Assembly (NCBI RefSeq): GCF_026151205.1
Contig: NC_087080.1
Span: 15,511,337-15,571,336, forward strand
DNA from: Bolinopsis microptera
Lineage: Eukaryota > Ctenophora > Tentaculata > Lobata > Bolinopsidae
DNA length: 60,000 bases
Reading direction: 5' to 3'
This document shows positions 11,876-22,900 of the stretch, one piece after another. The translations under genes and the position numbers were made by a program. The notes below the pieces were generated by a model. The model had not been told where the DNA came from, did not search any database, and worked only from the letters and a program-made list of their open reading frames with translations. The first letter of the stretch is position 1. Each line of letters begins with the position of its first letter.

Positions 11876-14800
11876 ATGATTCACCTCAACGACAAAATCC
11901 GTCGACAGAGTCTAAGCCATGATTTAGACTTGGGCAAACGATCCCGACATCTGGCTGGTGATCTGGTGGCTGAAAGTTGTTCGTCCATGAAGAGAAAAGG
12001 AAGCGTTTACGAGGGAAGGTTTTCAACCACTTTACTGAACATACAATATCTCCATCCTGATTCAAAGAGCCTTATCGGGAGCGTTCTACAGCACAGGTGA
12101 ATACTCAGTATAATGTAGTTTAGTTTTTATTACCATGGTTCACCCCTGCTTTGGGTGAATATTCTGGATCACTGAGATTTTCCTCATTTCAACCCCCCTG
12201 ATGGCTGATACTGTAAGTCACTCACCAGTCAGGGTCCATCCCCATCCTTCACCAGATCCAATTCTAAGCTCCGGAACTTTAAACTAGCACGGATGATATG
12301 TCCGTTCGTACTTGCAGACCAAGAAATTCGTTCAACTTCTTCCTAATTATTCTTCACATGTAGCTTTACTGATAAATTGTGAAATTGTTTCGGTTTTCTT
12401 TATTCGTTACCTTCAATCATCTTAAAAACATAACAGTTTGTGCGAGCACCGTTCATCAATCATTGATTGATTGTTATTTGGTTATACGAACCTTTCGTTC
12501 CTTTTTAAAATATTCATACCATTGAAAACATTTCAGGTCCCCCGATATGAGGAGAAAAAGGAAAAGCAAAGAAGACAAAAAACACGCTTGCCTCAAAACA
12601 TATACTGTTACAAAGTGGATATTTTATATTGGTATGTCAAACTGAGTTCAAAGACATAATAATATAAATTCACTAAATAATCAATACAAAAAGTACCACA
12701 ATTATACCATTGGACTACTCATACTATACAATTTAACATTTTATTTCAGCTTGGGCCGCTGCTCTAGGATACACTCTGTTTAATATTTCCAAAAGTCTGG
12801 AAAAGTTCCTTTCAAAACCTGTCAGTACTAAAATCACAGTTTATCATAACGAGGATGGCACGATGCAGTTCCCAACCATATCGCTTTGCAATCTTAACAG
12901 GGTAAGTTTGGAGTAAGTTGTGATCGCTCTGCAATCATAACAGGGTAAGTTTTGATTGAGCTAGTTTTCTCAATTCTATGGTCTTCTTCTTCCGTCAACC
13001 TGAATGTTTGATATTATTTTACAACTTGTTAATAATTATTTGTGGTAATTATTCAACCACACCCTTTTTATTGCGTTCCTAGTGGATACACGTTGAAGAA
13101 TTTATCAAGTTTATTTCAGGTAAATACGTCCTATCTATCCAAAAATCCTGCTCTTCAACGAGTTTGGCAGATTGTCGATGGACGTAAGACATTGTATTTG
13201 TTGACACATATATTTGTTTGCCATCCATGCCACAGTTGAGAATTGAGAATTCGTACCATTTTATTTCTGTCCGATTACTACAAGAGACATAACCATCATT
13301 AAATAATACGCCACAAATTGTAGGCGCTCGCGGGGAACTGGATTGGTCTGATCCTACTACTTCTAAACTGGGTGGAATATTCTATCAAGATATACTCAGG
13401 TAATAAGGGCTTTGAGAACTGTGCACACTTTTACCGTCAAATGATTTGGCTAACACGTGTAAATAAAATTTACACGTGTTAGTTATTCTTATACTCTCCT
13501 TAATAAATGGAATCCTCGATACACTCTGCACTTTGCCTACCGAGTACCACGTGTTAACTGTCTAACATAGTACTTGTTTGCAGAAATTCGGCCTCCTGGG
13601 AGAATACTCTTCTGTTTTGTGCGTATGCCGGGGTGAGACGTTGTTCCGACCTTCCTACCTTCAAGAACATGTCCAACATGGTTGAAGAGGTAAGACTTTC
13701 GTGATACAAATCTTGAAGTTTATTTTATCTTTTCCTTTTTTCTATCAGTTAACTCTTTTCTACTGTGACGTAAATTGTTTCAGGAATTGTCCCCAACTGG
13801 AAAGTGTTATAGATTTAACCCTAAGGGACTGTTATTCTCTAAAGCAGGGGAATATGGGTCGGTGTACCTGAGATTGAACATCAATCTCAGAGAATACGCC
13901 GATAAAAGTAAGCTGTATTGTTATCTGGACATTCAAGCAATTGTTGATCTCCAAATCTTATCATTCGATCATCTCATCAGATAAGGTTTGCATTCAGCCT
14001 AATCCTCCATCTATTTTCAGGTGACAATGGTTTTGTAATGGCAATGCATCACCACACTCAGTACTCTAGTACTCGGAACACGGGCATTGTCATGTCACCT
14101 GGATTTAAATACCGTATTAACATCAAAACTCTCGAGGTAATTTTGTACTTATATAATACATAAAGCTTCAGGTGAACACAAAACTTCCAGATTGTCTGAT
14201 GTGACTTGATATCGTTGAGTTTCTCATTATACTATTACTATCGTCTTGGAGCACTGTCGACGACAACTCCAATATGCATGCTGCAGTTATACTAAATATG
14301 AGTGTCTCTAAAACTAGTGGCTTCCAGCGAACAGAGCTGCCTGTTGAACACGGCGGAAGGTGCAATTCCAGTAACTCCTTCAACAGCTATGGTTCATATG
14401 ATTTGGAGTCCTGTCATACAGAATGCAGGGACAGGTGAGCTTAATCTTTCTTTAAATATTTGATACACTATTTTTATTTCTTTTAGTTATAATTTTGGTT
14501 TTCCATAGACCTTCCAACCTTCCAACACAAACGAAAGATCGAATGGACAGTGTGCCTGCAAGCCTTATAACATTTTATAATACAAGAGTTTCTTCATTGA
14601 CCGTTAAATTGTTAAATTGTTTAATTGTTTAATTGTTTATTGTCAGGGATCTGAACGAGACTTGTGGGTGTATTCCCGTCCTCCCGCCCTTCAATATACA
14701 CGGTTACAAAGCTTGCACTCTCAAAGAAATGTACGATTGTGGTAATCAAGCTTATTTTAACTTCGGTAAGATAAATCCCAAAACATTTCCTTATCTCAAG

Positions 14801-17800
14801 TTTATCCAGCTTGAATTGGAACCATTCTAAGTCAAGTTATAAATTATAATTGCATCAATCGTATGGATGGACCAGATTTTTTGTCTTTTTACAGCAGTTT
14901 GGTCTGTTTGATTCAGACCCAATAATTTATTTATATTCATCTGCAGTTCTAGAGGAGTCAGATACAGAACAGAAGGGTAAACACTCTTGCAACTGCTGGG
15001 TACCCTGCAGACACTACAGTTACGAGCTCTCTACTGCTACCACTGCTATATCCAGGTGGCAATTAATTAGCAGTTAATTAATTAATTAATCATAATAAAT
15101 CAATTAGCAATTAATATAGGATCTGTCTTGAAATTAACCTGGGATTAGTTTTACTGTAGGCATCTTGTCAGTAATACTAATTCAGTATTTGTGACCCAAG
15201 GGTCTTCTCTGGAGGTCACCACTCACCAGACTCAGACACCTGAGGAGACCCTTGGGTCACAAATACTGAATTAATAGATGTATTTTTGCTACAAAAAGGA
15301 AGAACGTGGTAAACGCTATTGAATGTTGTTTGGTAAACGTTTAAGGATAATTAGTGATAATTAAGGATATTAGGGATATTAGGGATATTCCATATTATCT
15401 CATTGGGAAAACCAACATTACTTCTTATCCGATCAACTACGCTCCAAATTAGAGTTAATTAAGATTTCAGTCGCACGGTTGGATACTGGTAAGTGTTTAT
15501 TATTGTTACCGATAAGCACGCCCCGATTGGGGCCAATAAGGTAGCAGATAAACCGATACATGGTAACATAATTACAATACCAGACGGGTTATTGTAAATA
15601 CCTCTGATGAAATACTAACGACCTGTTTAAACTCATTCAATGGCTTAACGAGAGGCCTGCAATCACTGAAAGTGTAAAAATTTTATCTGCCATCTGAACC
15701 TGAAAAGAGACGTCGAAAATTAACTCCAGCATGGCGTGTTCCCGCGATTTCAACCATCAGCTCCCTAAAATTAATACAAGTTCATCTAGACGTTAAGACT
15801 CGTCTAGACCGGATTCTGTAGCGACACACCTTCTCCTGAAGTCTGGACCCCTTGACCACACTCCACCATGGCGAAGTAAAGGTGAAGGGATGAACGGAGT
15901 GACCGATCGGAAAAATTCGATGACATACGTTACTCCTACACTGATTATTTGACTCTTGCGATCTGGGATATATGGGCCCTTGTTGGATGTTGATTCTGAT
16001 TTCTAGATCTCCATATTCTTCGGCATATATATTTGGATATATTCAAAAATCTTGAAAGGTTCAAAGCTGACTTTATGAAAATTTCAGGGAGTATGCCGAG
16101 ACGAAATCTTCTGGTAGGGAAGGAGAAAGACTAAACTTTACAACTGACGATGTTTTGTACGTATTCTGTTTGGTTGGTGGAACTTACCATTATCAAACTT
16201 CCTACTATACAAAATGTGTTCTATTGTGTAACCCGCCAAATAATAATACTGTCAACGGTATTTTTGGTAGCCTTCTCTTGGTCAAACATTATAAAGCATA
16301 ATCGGTAAAAGGGTACTAAAAGATCCAAGTAAGTGGTATATTTCAATGACTCGATGGGTCTGTTTGCAGGATATTAATATTCCTTGGTGGGTATTAGGAC
16401 CCGGTCGGACCTCTTCTGGCTGCACCCCCGATCGTGCGCTACTTAATTAGTGATAGCGGCATCTTAGCATCTAATTGCAGCCACTGATCGATCCCGCTGT
16501 ACTTTGTGGAAAAACTCTTGCTATAAGTTCAAAGGTTCCTCCACAAATTGGCAAACTTGGACGTATTGATGAAGTCGATCGTGAAAAATGATCACTTGGG
16601 CAAGTACTATTATAGTGTATGGCTATAACTATGTTTAACTATCAGATAGCTAAAAATTCTTATAATCGGTTAAAACTTATAATAGCGGCTTAGTGGCTCA
16701 GTTGGTTAATCCGGGCCTGGTATTGCTTGAGGTACCAGGTTCGATTCCCGACTCTGTCACTAGCCGTGGGGTGAGAGTCGTCGACGCTCAGCTAAGGATC
16801 CTGAGTGGTCTATGCAGCCCCCGGTCCACTCAGCCAAATACTCGAGAAATCGGGTGTGAGGGTTAAATGAGGAGCTGCCCATTGCAGCAAAGTCTCGGGC
16901 GAAGAAAGTATGGTACACACTACCTTAACCGTCACTGGCCTAATGTATAATTGAATCCTTCGGCTTCCTGTAATTGGCTGGTTACACACTTGTGTAACAA
17001 TGTGGCTGTTGGAATGTCCGAAGTAAAATAAGATTTGAGATAAAAAAATGACTCGATGGGTCTGTTTGCAGGATATTAATATTCCTTGGTGGGTATTAGG
17101 ACCCGGTCGGACCTCTTCTGGCTGCACCCCCGATCGTGCGCTACTTAATTAGTGATAGCGGCATCTTAGCATCTAATTGCAGCCACTGATCGATCCCGCT
17201 GTACTTTGTGGAAAAACTCTTGCTATAAGTTCAAAGGTTCCTCCACAAATTGGCAAACTTGGACGTATTGATGAAGTCGATCGTGAAAAACGATCACTTG
17301 GGCAAGTACTATTATAGTGTATGGCTATAACTATGTTTAACTATCAGATAGCTAAAAATGCTTATAATCGGTTAAAACTTATAATATTGAATTTTCGAAC
17401 ATGACATGATTTCGTAAGGCCACAATTACCATTTTACTTAAGATTAGAACAATTATTTTCCACTTTACTGTAGTTTGTAAAATTGGATTCGTAATTAGAG
17501 TAATCGAGAATAAGGAAACCTACGTTTACTAACTTATTTTTTACTGTATAATTGGATTGTTTTTTTTCCCGTGTTTTGCTTTCAGACACAAATCTTTTTA
17601 CTATCCTCCTGAGCTATTTGAACCAATGGATAGTTTGTAATTATCACCACAGATAAGTTGGTCAAATATTAGTGCAATTGGGTATCACAGATAAATTGGT
17701 CAAATATTGGTGCAATTGGGTACCACAGATAAATTGGCACAATATTAATGCAATTGGGTACCACAGATAAATTGGCAAAATATTGGTGCAATTGGGTACT

Positions 17801-19078
17801 TATCTTAATTCTTCGCAACAAATGATGGCACCTTGAACAATTCCAACATCATTATCTACTTCTAATTAATAGTTCACGTGGTAACAACTGGTTACCATGG
17901 TCACGTGATTACTTCACCATGGTAACAACTGGTTACTTCACCATGTAGACAGGGTTCTACTCAGCTGGATACTTTATCTAACATCCCACCAGGAAAATAA
18001 TGGTGGTCTGCGGGAAATAGACTTATCTAAATTGCTCTACCCAAAATATTTAATGTCAGCCACTGGAACACCACTGGATGTACAATTACGCGATACTTGG
18101 ACAGGAATTTTTAGATTTTATCTTCAATGACTCGCCATTAGTCGGCTCATAGCAGGAATAAAGAGTGAAACGGTTAACGAGGTAGAGAGATTAATTGGCA
18201 CAGTGAGGTGCTCAGGTGTACATGGAAGGGAACATGCTCATTTATGCTCATTTTTAATTAACCATATTAGGTCTAATCAACAGTGTGAACTGATCAACTG
18301 AATGTTTCATATTTCAGGAAGAATAACATCATCCTGGAAGCATATTTCAGGGATATGTACGTCCAGGAAATCTCACAAATCCCGGAGTACAGCTTTTGGA
18401 ACCTTCTAGGTGAACGGCGAACAAAATTAGTATTTTAAGTTTTTATGTAAATCTGTGCGTTAATTAATTGAACATAATACGGCTGATTTAATCTTCCTCA
18501 CACACACAGCTCCTTATTATCACATGATTATTATAGGAACATAATAATGTGTATATTTGTTTCAAATTTCAGCGGATGTTGGAGGCATGCTGGGTTTGTT
18601 TCTAGGGGCCAGTGTTTTCACTATCATTATTTCAGCGGATGTTGGAGGTATGCTGGGCTTGTTTCTAAGGGCCAGTGTTTTCACTATCATTATTTCAGCG
18701 GATGTTGGAGGCATGCTGGGCTTGTTTTTAGGGGCCAGTGTTTTCACTATCATTGACTTTATCCGCTATGCTATCAACTATACCTATAAGGAGTACAAAA
18801 CACGGTTCAGAGATGAAGAATCGTCCGGATCGAAGAAGAGAAGGAGAAGAAGTAAAGATAAGAACAATAACTTCCTTAATAGTGACAGGGGTGGTAGAAA
18901 GGGTGGGGCACATGTCCCAGGGATTTGCAGCAAACGCCTGAAGAAAACAAAACTTTCACCCTCGGCAGAACGCTCGAAGAGCCACAACTCGTCTTCAGAG
19001 GGTATAAATGGAGCAGGAGAAGATGGCATAAGTGCATTTGATATGAACGGTCAGAATAATGTCTTAAAGCTGATATAA
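11876..19078 (+). CDS. DEG/ENaC sodium channel subunit
   Basis: Fourteen exons: 11876-12096, 12537-12631, 12750-12901, 13120-13183, 13324-13399, 13584-13689, 13784-13907, 14021-14144, 14318-14434, 14647-14765, 14947-15055, 16088-16156, 18318-18409 and 18573-19078. Together they give 1974 nt, 657 residues plus stop. The end of the eighth exon is uncertain: 14144 keeps frame, while 14136 has the other donor. The product is a two-TM, amiloride-type cation channel of the plasma membrane. Seen in order: TM1 (KWIFYIAWAAALGYTLFNIS), the post-TM1 motif FPTISLCNLNR, a Cys-rich extracellular domain with GKCYRFN, CGCIPVLPP and CNCWVPC, then pre-TM2 NNIILEAYFRD and TM2 with GLFLGAS, the selectivity-filter motif. 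The basic, Ser-rich C-tail is cytosolic. The TM2 segment is present three times in tandem. Ligand or stimulus cannot be inferred. Confidence 0.9.
15178..15273. repeat. Long hairpin in a channel intron
   Basis: Arms 15178-15204 and 15247-15273 are 27-bp perfect inverted repeats (taattcagtatttgtgaccc...), extendable to about 33 bp with one mismatch. The loop is about 30-42 nt. It lies in the intron between 15055 and 16088 and would fold into a pre-miRNA-sized hairpin on either strand. It could equally be a tiny inverted-repeat element. Confidence 0.9.
16345..16684. repeat. 340-bp direct repeat, left copy
   Basis: Near-identical to 17047-17386; I see two substitutions in 340 bp. It ends exactly where the tRNA-derived SINE begins. 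It is intronic in the channel gene. No coding content is recognised. Confidence 0.9.
16685..17046 (+). mobile_element. tRNA-derived SINE flanked by 340-bp repeats
   Basis: The head resembles a tRNA gene: gcggcttagtggctcagttg carries an A-box-like region and ggttcgattcc is a B box (about 16739-16749). The body ends in a tail of the form gagataaaaaa, directly against the second 340-bp copy. The element is a 362-bp non-autonomous Pol III retroposon candidate. It differs from the SINE at 3699-3989 in head and body. Confidence 0.75.
17047..17386. repeat. 340-bp direct repeat, right copy
   Basis: Second copy of the 16345-16684 segment, starting aatgactcgatgggtctg and ending ggttaaaacttataata. The two differences noted are at aaaaaYgatcac and aaaaatKctta. 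Confidence 0.9.
17648..17799. repeat. 38-39-bp tandem repeat, four copies
   Basis: Units of cacagataaattggNNaaat...gcaattgggtac, diverged by a few bases, within the last large intron of the channel gene. Confidence 0.85.
18566..18754 (+). repeat. In-frame triplication of the TM2/pore exon start, each with a splice acceptor
   Basis: Three tandem 63-bp units (21 codons) each begin with atttcag|cggatgttgg and encode SADVGGMLGLFLGASVFTII. Candidate acceptors precede 18573, 18636 and 18699. Use of the third gives a conventional channel of 615 residues. Use of the first inserts two extra pore segments (657 residues). Unit 2 changes the filter Gly to Arg (FLRAS; codon 18668-18670). Units 1 and 3 keep GAS. 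Only unit 3 continues into the normal end of TM2 (DFIRYAINY). Confidence 0.93.
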
Positions 19079-19959
19079 TTTTTGATCTTTTTAATTTAAT
19101 TTTTAGCTCCGTGGCCTATAAAATGTTAAGGAGAAATCAGAAACAGTTCTAAAGGAATGCATAAAAAGTCTAATATTTTTACAATAATCTCAAAACATGC
19201 AGACACATTAAATCTTATTATCTAAATCTAAAAGACATTCCACCACTCGGTTTTAACTCTGATATCAGGAGATATTTTAAAATTTATTTTGTAAGGTTCC
19301 GGTTTATATACCAAGTTTAATTGAATTTGCCCTATCGTTTAAAATAGAAATGATAAAGCCCCAATTCTCATTTTAAACAAGGTATCATACTTTAAACAAA
19401 TGTACACGCATACTTTAACACTAATCAAAATCATTTGAAAATGGATACGATAAAGCCAGTTCTGTGTTAAAAACACTCGAATTGTAGCTGGATAAAGAGA
19501 GTTAAAAATGAGTCTAGGAAACATCATGAAATATTCAGTATCAAGGGTGCCTTCAGCCTACAACGTACCACGGATCACACGGCCAGTATCACATGTAAAA
19601 CTGTATTAACGAGGTATAGCAAATAAAAATCAAATTATTTCAAAGATCAGAGACCTGATTCATCCAGGTCAAGAAATTTATCTCAAATAATCACTCGGAT
19701 TCAAAAACCATCACTAAAATAAAACAATATAGTTCACTATCGCTAATACTAAAACATATCATTAAGTCGTCTATAAATTCTTGCATGTACACACAGAATG
19801 AAAGGTCATAACCGATCAGTTTTTAAAGTCCAGGCGATCTTAAATGCCTAATATAACTGATTTCTCCGGTGGTTCATCGTCTACTTTTTGGCTTGCAGTT
19901 CTCCACTGTCTTTGTGTGAGCTAGGGGTGTGAGCTAGGGGTGCTAGATGTTTCCTTCAT
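19079..19959. other. Convergent 3' intergenic region
   Basis: Lies between the ends of the plus-strand channel gene and the minus-strand homeobox gene. AT-rich with several TTTATT/AATAAA motifs; no coding evidence. Confidence 0.5.
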
Positions 19960-22900
19960 TTATTGGAAGGACCACCCGAGGTTAAATGTTGGAGTACTGA
20001 AGGCTGGCTTCGTTGTTTTTCCTTTTGAGAGGGAGCCCGGTTTTAGTATTCAAGTAATAAAATAATAATAATATTAGAATAAATAAGCTATGCTTTCAAA
20101 ACCACTTGAAAACTGGTTGAGTTATAATTTGAACTTTTTGACCCTTCACGACCGAGTCTTTGAATTGAAATCATGATCACTTACCCCCAAATAATCCCAA
20201 GTCCTTGCCAAGATAGTTAGTGTTAGCGTTGAGTCTGAGGTTGTGAGAGAGGAAGTTGTTTCCGTGGAGGGTGGAGCTGTTGTTGGAGCTCATCAGTCTG
20301 TCGTTGTAGGAGCTGTTCGGTTTGACGTAGGGCTGTGCAGCTGCGCTGTAGGATAGCGACCTACCGTAACTGTGATCTGAGAGGTATGGAGGGTTAGGAC
20401 GTTAGGTCGCTCGTTCTTAACTTGGTAACCTGGTAGCCTGGTAACCTGGTAACCTGGTAACCTGGTAACCTGGTAACCTGGTAACCTGGTAACCTGGAGT
20501 GGAGTCTGCCAGCAATTTAAAGAAAACGTTCCATGAAGATGGCTGTAAACAATAAACATGTAGATAATCTCATTAGCTTAAACTTTAAATCTAATGGTCC
20601 GGAGTGAGGATACTCTGATCGCACCGGCGTTTATCTATCTATAGGTTTAAACTCACTCGAAAAGCCAGTTGAAAACATAGTCGTCTGAACGGTTTTGTTG
20701 TCCTTAGCCCGGAAATTCTGCCATTTCCTCTTAACCTGAATAAAGTACATTTTTTAGCATTCATCACGATTCTATCTTCCTGCTAAAGATGAATATAACG
20801 AACATTACACTACCCCCAGTAGCCTAGTTGAACCGGAAAATTACCCCAAAATAGATCGTCTGGTAGATGAGTAAGGTAACGAGAAGAAACAAACACTTAA
20901 GGTCGCAAGTACTCAACTCTTCGCCGCAGTGAGAGTTAGTAATACTGATATAATAATCACCTGGGCTGGGGTCAGGTTAAATTGTTTTGCAATTTCGTCA
21001 CGTTCTCCTCCATCCAGGTACCGTTTATGATCGAAAATATTTCGCATCCCCTTGTTCTGAAAAGTAGGGATTGGTTAAGTTGAGGTGAAGATCCGGAGAG
21101 TGGAATGCTATGTCTGGCAAAAATTCCGAAGTCAAGTCGTGGTCAATATATATTTAATATTTATGTTATAGATGCAAAGTTTTTCTGATTCTTTCTTAAT
21201 GGCTTTTTAAAGATCAGATCACGTAAATATAAAATCTGTCGACAGAAAAGGTCAAGTATGAATAATTACAATAATTACTATAATTATAATAATCATTGCA
21301 CGTAAAATAAAAGTTAATAATACGGATAAGATCATTATGAACAATGCACATACCTGTATTTCTGTGAAGGTAGTACGTTTCCTCTCTTTTTGTCCTGGGA
21401 TAATTCAATTGGTAAGTGCCCACTAAAGGCGAAAATAATTATGATCATTTATGGCCGTAAAATTACATCTATATAAACTATTAGAAGCAATTTTCGACGA
21501 ATAAAAATAAAACTGGCACCGTATTAATATCGTAATAATCCCCGGAAAATTTGTCATCGAACCTTAAATTTCTAATTTGATCTTTAATAAGCGCTAGTGC
21601 TGGTAACAACGTCAACTGTAATTCCTTTAATTTTTTGTAAATACGATCGAAAATCTAATTTCTTAAAACAGTAAATTTTCACCAATAATATTCCAGTATG
21701 CCCTAAACATCAAGCTTAGTAACGTGGAAATTTTTACCCTAATTCTTTACAAAATTCGAAGGTAAACTCGCCTTTAATTCTTAATTTTTCGTCGACACGC
21801 CAATGAAGAGATGGATATATTTCATTCCAAAGTATTGTTAACCCCCACGTATAGAGGCTCCTGATACTTTATTTTATCTCACGAATCACACAGAAAATGC
21901 CTGTTAAGTGGATACGTCGCTATTTTTATTGTGTTATACTGAGTACAGGTAACAGGATAATATCATTAGACGTACTTAAGAAAACGAGCCGTCTTGTTTT
22001 GACTGGAGATACGGGTACCGGATAATATCTAGCTGGCTGCCCTCTCACACGTGCCCGGGGTCGCGGGGGTTTAATTGAATAAAGGAGTTACAGATTAGCA
22101 GGTACTTGAAAAGGAGATAACCAGACGCCAAGCTATTACCTAAGACGTGAAACCATGTCATCTGGACTCCAGATTGAAATCCAGAAAATGGTTCAAACAA
22201 TTGCTCAATTGGTAAAACGTGAAAACGTTTAAGAGTTTATCGACCATGGAAAATGGAAGCCCAGATAATGTGGTCAATGTCGCCAGCTGTGGAGGGTTAT
22301 ATCTTTTAATCTAATAAAAATTTATCAGGGAGAATTCCTCTGCACTAAAATGAGTGTTTTATTAATATGTCGTTATCACATCAATTTATCATATACTGAA
22401 TAGGAGGCAGTTTGGCTATTAATGCCTTCAATCGGTCAATATTTTGAGATTTAGCACCGTTTTCTCGTTCTTGGTACGAATTGGAACGCAGTATCTTTAA
22501 TTCTGGCTGTAAAGGTCCTAACGCCCTTGTTAGTCGCTCTCACATCCCGTCTCAGATCATGGAGTACCTGATTAACTTACCCCTAAACACACCTGATTTG
22601 AGAGAGCCCACGTGACCGAATACGGGGCTACCATTGGTGCGTGAGCTGCGCTGCACGCTCCGCGACCGGGGTACCAGGGGCGACGGATTGGGACGCACCT
22701 GGTCATTGGGAGCAATACTCTACAACAAACCAACTGTCACAATTCAGGCAATTCATTAACTAAAGACATTGACGAACTAAATTGTTTGTTTGTTTCTAAG
22801 GGCAATTGCCTGGTTAGCAGATTGTTCGTATAACAAGACGGAGTACCTTGCACGAAGGTCATATCTCTACTCCTCTCCAGACATATCAGCCGAAAGTTGG

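Noticed and set aside
16738-16760. Functional tRNA gene at the SINE head
   Set aside because: A- and B-box-like motifs are present but no paired acceptor stem or anticodon arm forms.
18547-18756. Second open frame over the triplicated pore exon
   Set aside because: It is an overlapping frame of the same 63-bp units; the DEG/ENaC frame explains the sequence.
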